Positions 24,529-25,708 of a stretch of 25,708 nt of DNA are shown here, in pieces; position 1 is the first letter of the stretch; every line of letters starts with the position of its first letter. The DNA lies in NCBI GenBank assembly GCA_964545715.1, contig CAZJHX010000149.1:1-25708 (forward strand). Reading direction: 5' to 3'. The notes under the pieces are model-generated. The model ran no database searches and was not told the DNA's origin. It was given only the letters and a program-made list of their open reading frames with translations. This DNA is from CAZJHX01 sp964545715. Its GTDB lineage: Bacteria > Myxococcota_A > UBA9042 > GCA-2863065. Made by a program: the position numbers and the translations under genes.

Positions 24529-25539
24529 ATGTCTATCCGAATGCGCACCTGTGCCTTCATGGCGATCCTGGCGATCGTCGCCCTCAGCACGTCGACAGCG
24601 TCTGCCAAGCCATCCAGCGCGTCCTACAAGAACGGCAAGTTCAACGCGCACATCGACTTCTGCCTGCACTTCAATCCGTGGGCCGGCAAGTTCTATATCG
24701 GGCCCTGCAAGGAGAGCAGCGGTGGCGGCGGCGGGTGCAACCCGGACAAGCGCGCGCTGGTCGTGCTGCTGGAGAACGGTGGCTTCCCGGCCTCGATGCC
24801 CGTGGATGCCACCATCACGATCAAGACGTGCGATTACAGCAACTGGAAGTGCATGTTCCCCAGCAACTGGTCCTACAAGACCTATTCGATTACCGACTAC
24901 ATCAGCAACTTCATCACGGGCGCCAGCGACTTTGCGCTGGAGGCCGTGGGCGTGGGCATGGTGTGGGCGTCGAACCCGCTGGCCGTGTATGACGACGTCA
25001 TCATCCTGGAGGACGGCGACTTCGATCAGGACGAGATCCTCGACACGCTGGAGTCGCTGACGTGTGACTACGTGGTCGACGTGCATGTGCTCGCCCACGG
25101 CAGCAACGGCTGCGCGGGTCCCGGCTGTGCGATCAACGATGACTTCCTGGCCGAGGTCGGCGACTTGGACGATCTGCACCTGGGCGCCGTCTACCAGCAG
25201 AACTGCTTCGGCGCCTCGCTGAACAGCGACTGGATCGACGCCGGCGCCGTAGCTGTCAACGGCAGCGTGGGCATCAACTACATGCCGTCGTCCTACGCGT
25301 CCTTCATCGACCGCTGGACCGACGGCCAGACCTTCAGCCAGGCGTGCAACGGCGCGTTCAGCGACTGGGAGGACGCTTACGACTTCCTCTACGGCTTCGT
25401 CGACCTGTACTACGGCAACACGAAGCGCAACAAGCCGCTCATCAGCCTGACCGGCAGCCTGAGCGCCAACGACGAGCTGAGCGCCAGCGCCGACGACATC
25501 GACGGCGACCCCAACACGACGGTCTCCGACCTGAACTGA
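24529..25539 (+). CDS. Secreted protein with predicted clan-CD (caspase/gingipain-like) cysteine peptidase dyad
   Basis: A 336-aa secreted protein. ATG 24529 has AGGAG 8 nt upstream and begins a signal peptide (MAILAIVALSTSTASA, cleavage near residue 26). The N-terminal part has several Cys and a Gly run (ESSGGGGGC). The interesting part is 150-265: a hydrophobic strand leading to His190-Gly191 (VDVHVLAHGS), then 36 residues on another strand leading to Cys226 (LHLGAVYQQNCFGASL), followed by AGAVAVNGSVGIN. This His-Gly then x-x-Cys order at the ends of parallel strands, with a Gly-Ser-containing strand next, is the signature of clan CD peptidases (caspases, C11, C25 gingipains, C80). The family within the clan is not identified, and an inactive or non-peptidase relative is possible. 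It lies 157 bp after the kinase gene; that gap shows no clear promoter. Confidence 0.7.
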   Translation: MSIRMRTCAFMAILAIVALSTSTASAKPSSASYKNGKFNAHIDFCLHFNPWAGKFYIGPCKESSGGGGGCNPDKRALVVLLENGGFPASMPVDATITIKTCDYSNWKCMFPSNWSYKTYSITDYISNFITGASDFALEAVGVGMVWASNPLAVYDDVIILEDGDFDQDEILDTLESLTCDYVVDVHVLAHGSNGCAGPGCAINDDFLAEVGDLDDLHLGAVYQQNCFGASLNSDWIDAGAVAVNGSVGINYMPSSYASFIDRWTDGQTFSQACNGAFSDWEDAYDFLYGFVDLYYGNTKRNKPLISLTGSLSANDELSASADDIDGDPNTTVSDLN

Positions 25540-25558
25540 TCGGTCGGACCTGAACTGA
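25528..25558 (+). repeat. 12-bp direct repeat duplicating the stop-codon region
   Basis: GACCTGAACTGA occurs at 25528-25539 (the last codons and stop of the secreted gene) and again at 25547-25558, a 19-bp offset. This looks like a small tandem duplication of the 3' end. The second copy is outside the reading frame. Confidence 0.7.
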
Positions 25559-25595
25559 CACCCAGCGCGCATCTGTGCCACCATTCCTGACTAGG

Positions 25596-25708
<113 letters not shown>

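Overview
The window is a GC-rich, very gene-dense chromosomal fragment whose last 50 bases are an uninterrupted run of C, so it almost certainly ends at a contig edge. The content suggests a myxobacterium-like (Myxococcota / former Deltaproteobacteria) Gram-negative: many lipoproteins with a lipobox Cys followed by Asp/Pro/Glu/Thr-rich linkers, Cys-rich and EGF-like secreted domains, a copper monooxygenase of the PHM/DBM type, an outer-membrane barrel, and a 1166-residue Ser/Thr kinase-ATPase-TPR protein. This is inferred from gene style; there is no rRNA or marker gene to fix the taxon. I saw no tRNA, rRNA, IS element, prophage or CRISPR array.

Layout. (1) 3-1085 (+): 3' part of a B12-dependent acyl-CoA mutase large subunit with an isobutyryl-CoA-mutase-type Gln where methylmalonyl-CoA mutase has its carboxylate-binding Arg. 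(2) 1086-3965 (-): a six-TM hybrid histidine kinase, preceded by a secreted propeller-like protein. (3) 4045-11093 (+): a five-gene cluster: a DUF3857/transglutaminase lipoprotein, an equal-length paralogue whose catalytic Cys is Ala, and an outer-membrane barrel, all three joined by ATGA overlaps, then an unrecognised protein and an inositol-monophosphatase-family enzyme. (4) 11087-13489 (-) and 13507-14682 (+): divergent GH15-like and beta-sandwich lipoproteins sharing a 17-bp gap. (5) 14679-17687 (-): a four-helix-bundle protein, a Cys-rich/EGF surface protein and a type I phosphodiesterase. (6) 17915-19543 (+): an M74 (MepA-like) peptidase fused to HEAT repeats; 19520-20791 (-): the copper monooxygenase. 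(7) 20871-24371 (+): kinase-ATPase-TPR regulator; 24529-25539 (+): secreted protein with a clan-CD (caspase/gingipain-like) His-Gly/Cys dyad; 25596 onward: a gene start that runs into the poly-C end.

Themes. Most of the products are envelope or secreted proteins, several of them predicted hydrolases or cross-linkers acting on glycan, peptidoglycan or protein. Two system-level patterns stand out. First, seven start codons without a Shine-Dalgarno sequence have a TAnnnT box 5-7 nt upstream (two with a TTGAC -35), which predicts leaderless transcripts; at 13489/13507 one 7-bp box appears to serve both directions. Second, all four convergent gene pairs have abutting or overlapping stop codons, leaving no room for ordinary terminators. 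The best candidate for an undescribed system is the coupled live/dead transglutaminase pair with its outer-membrane barrel.
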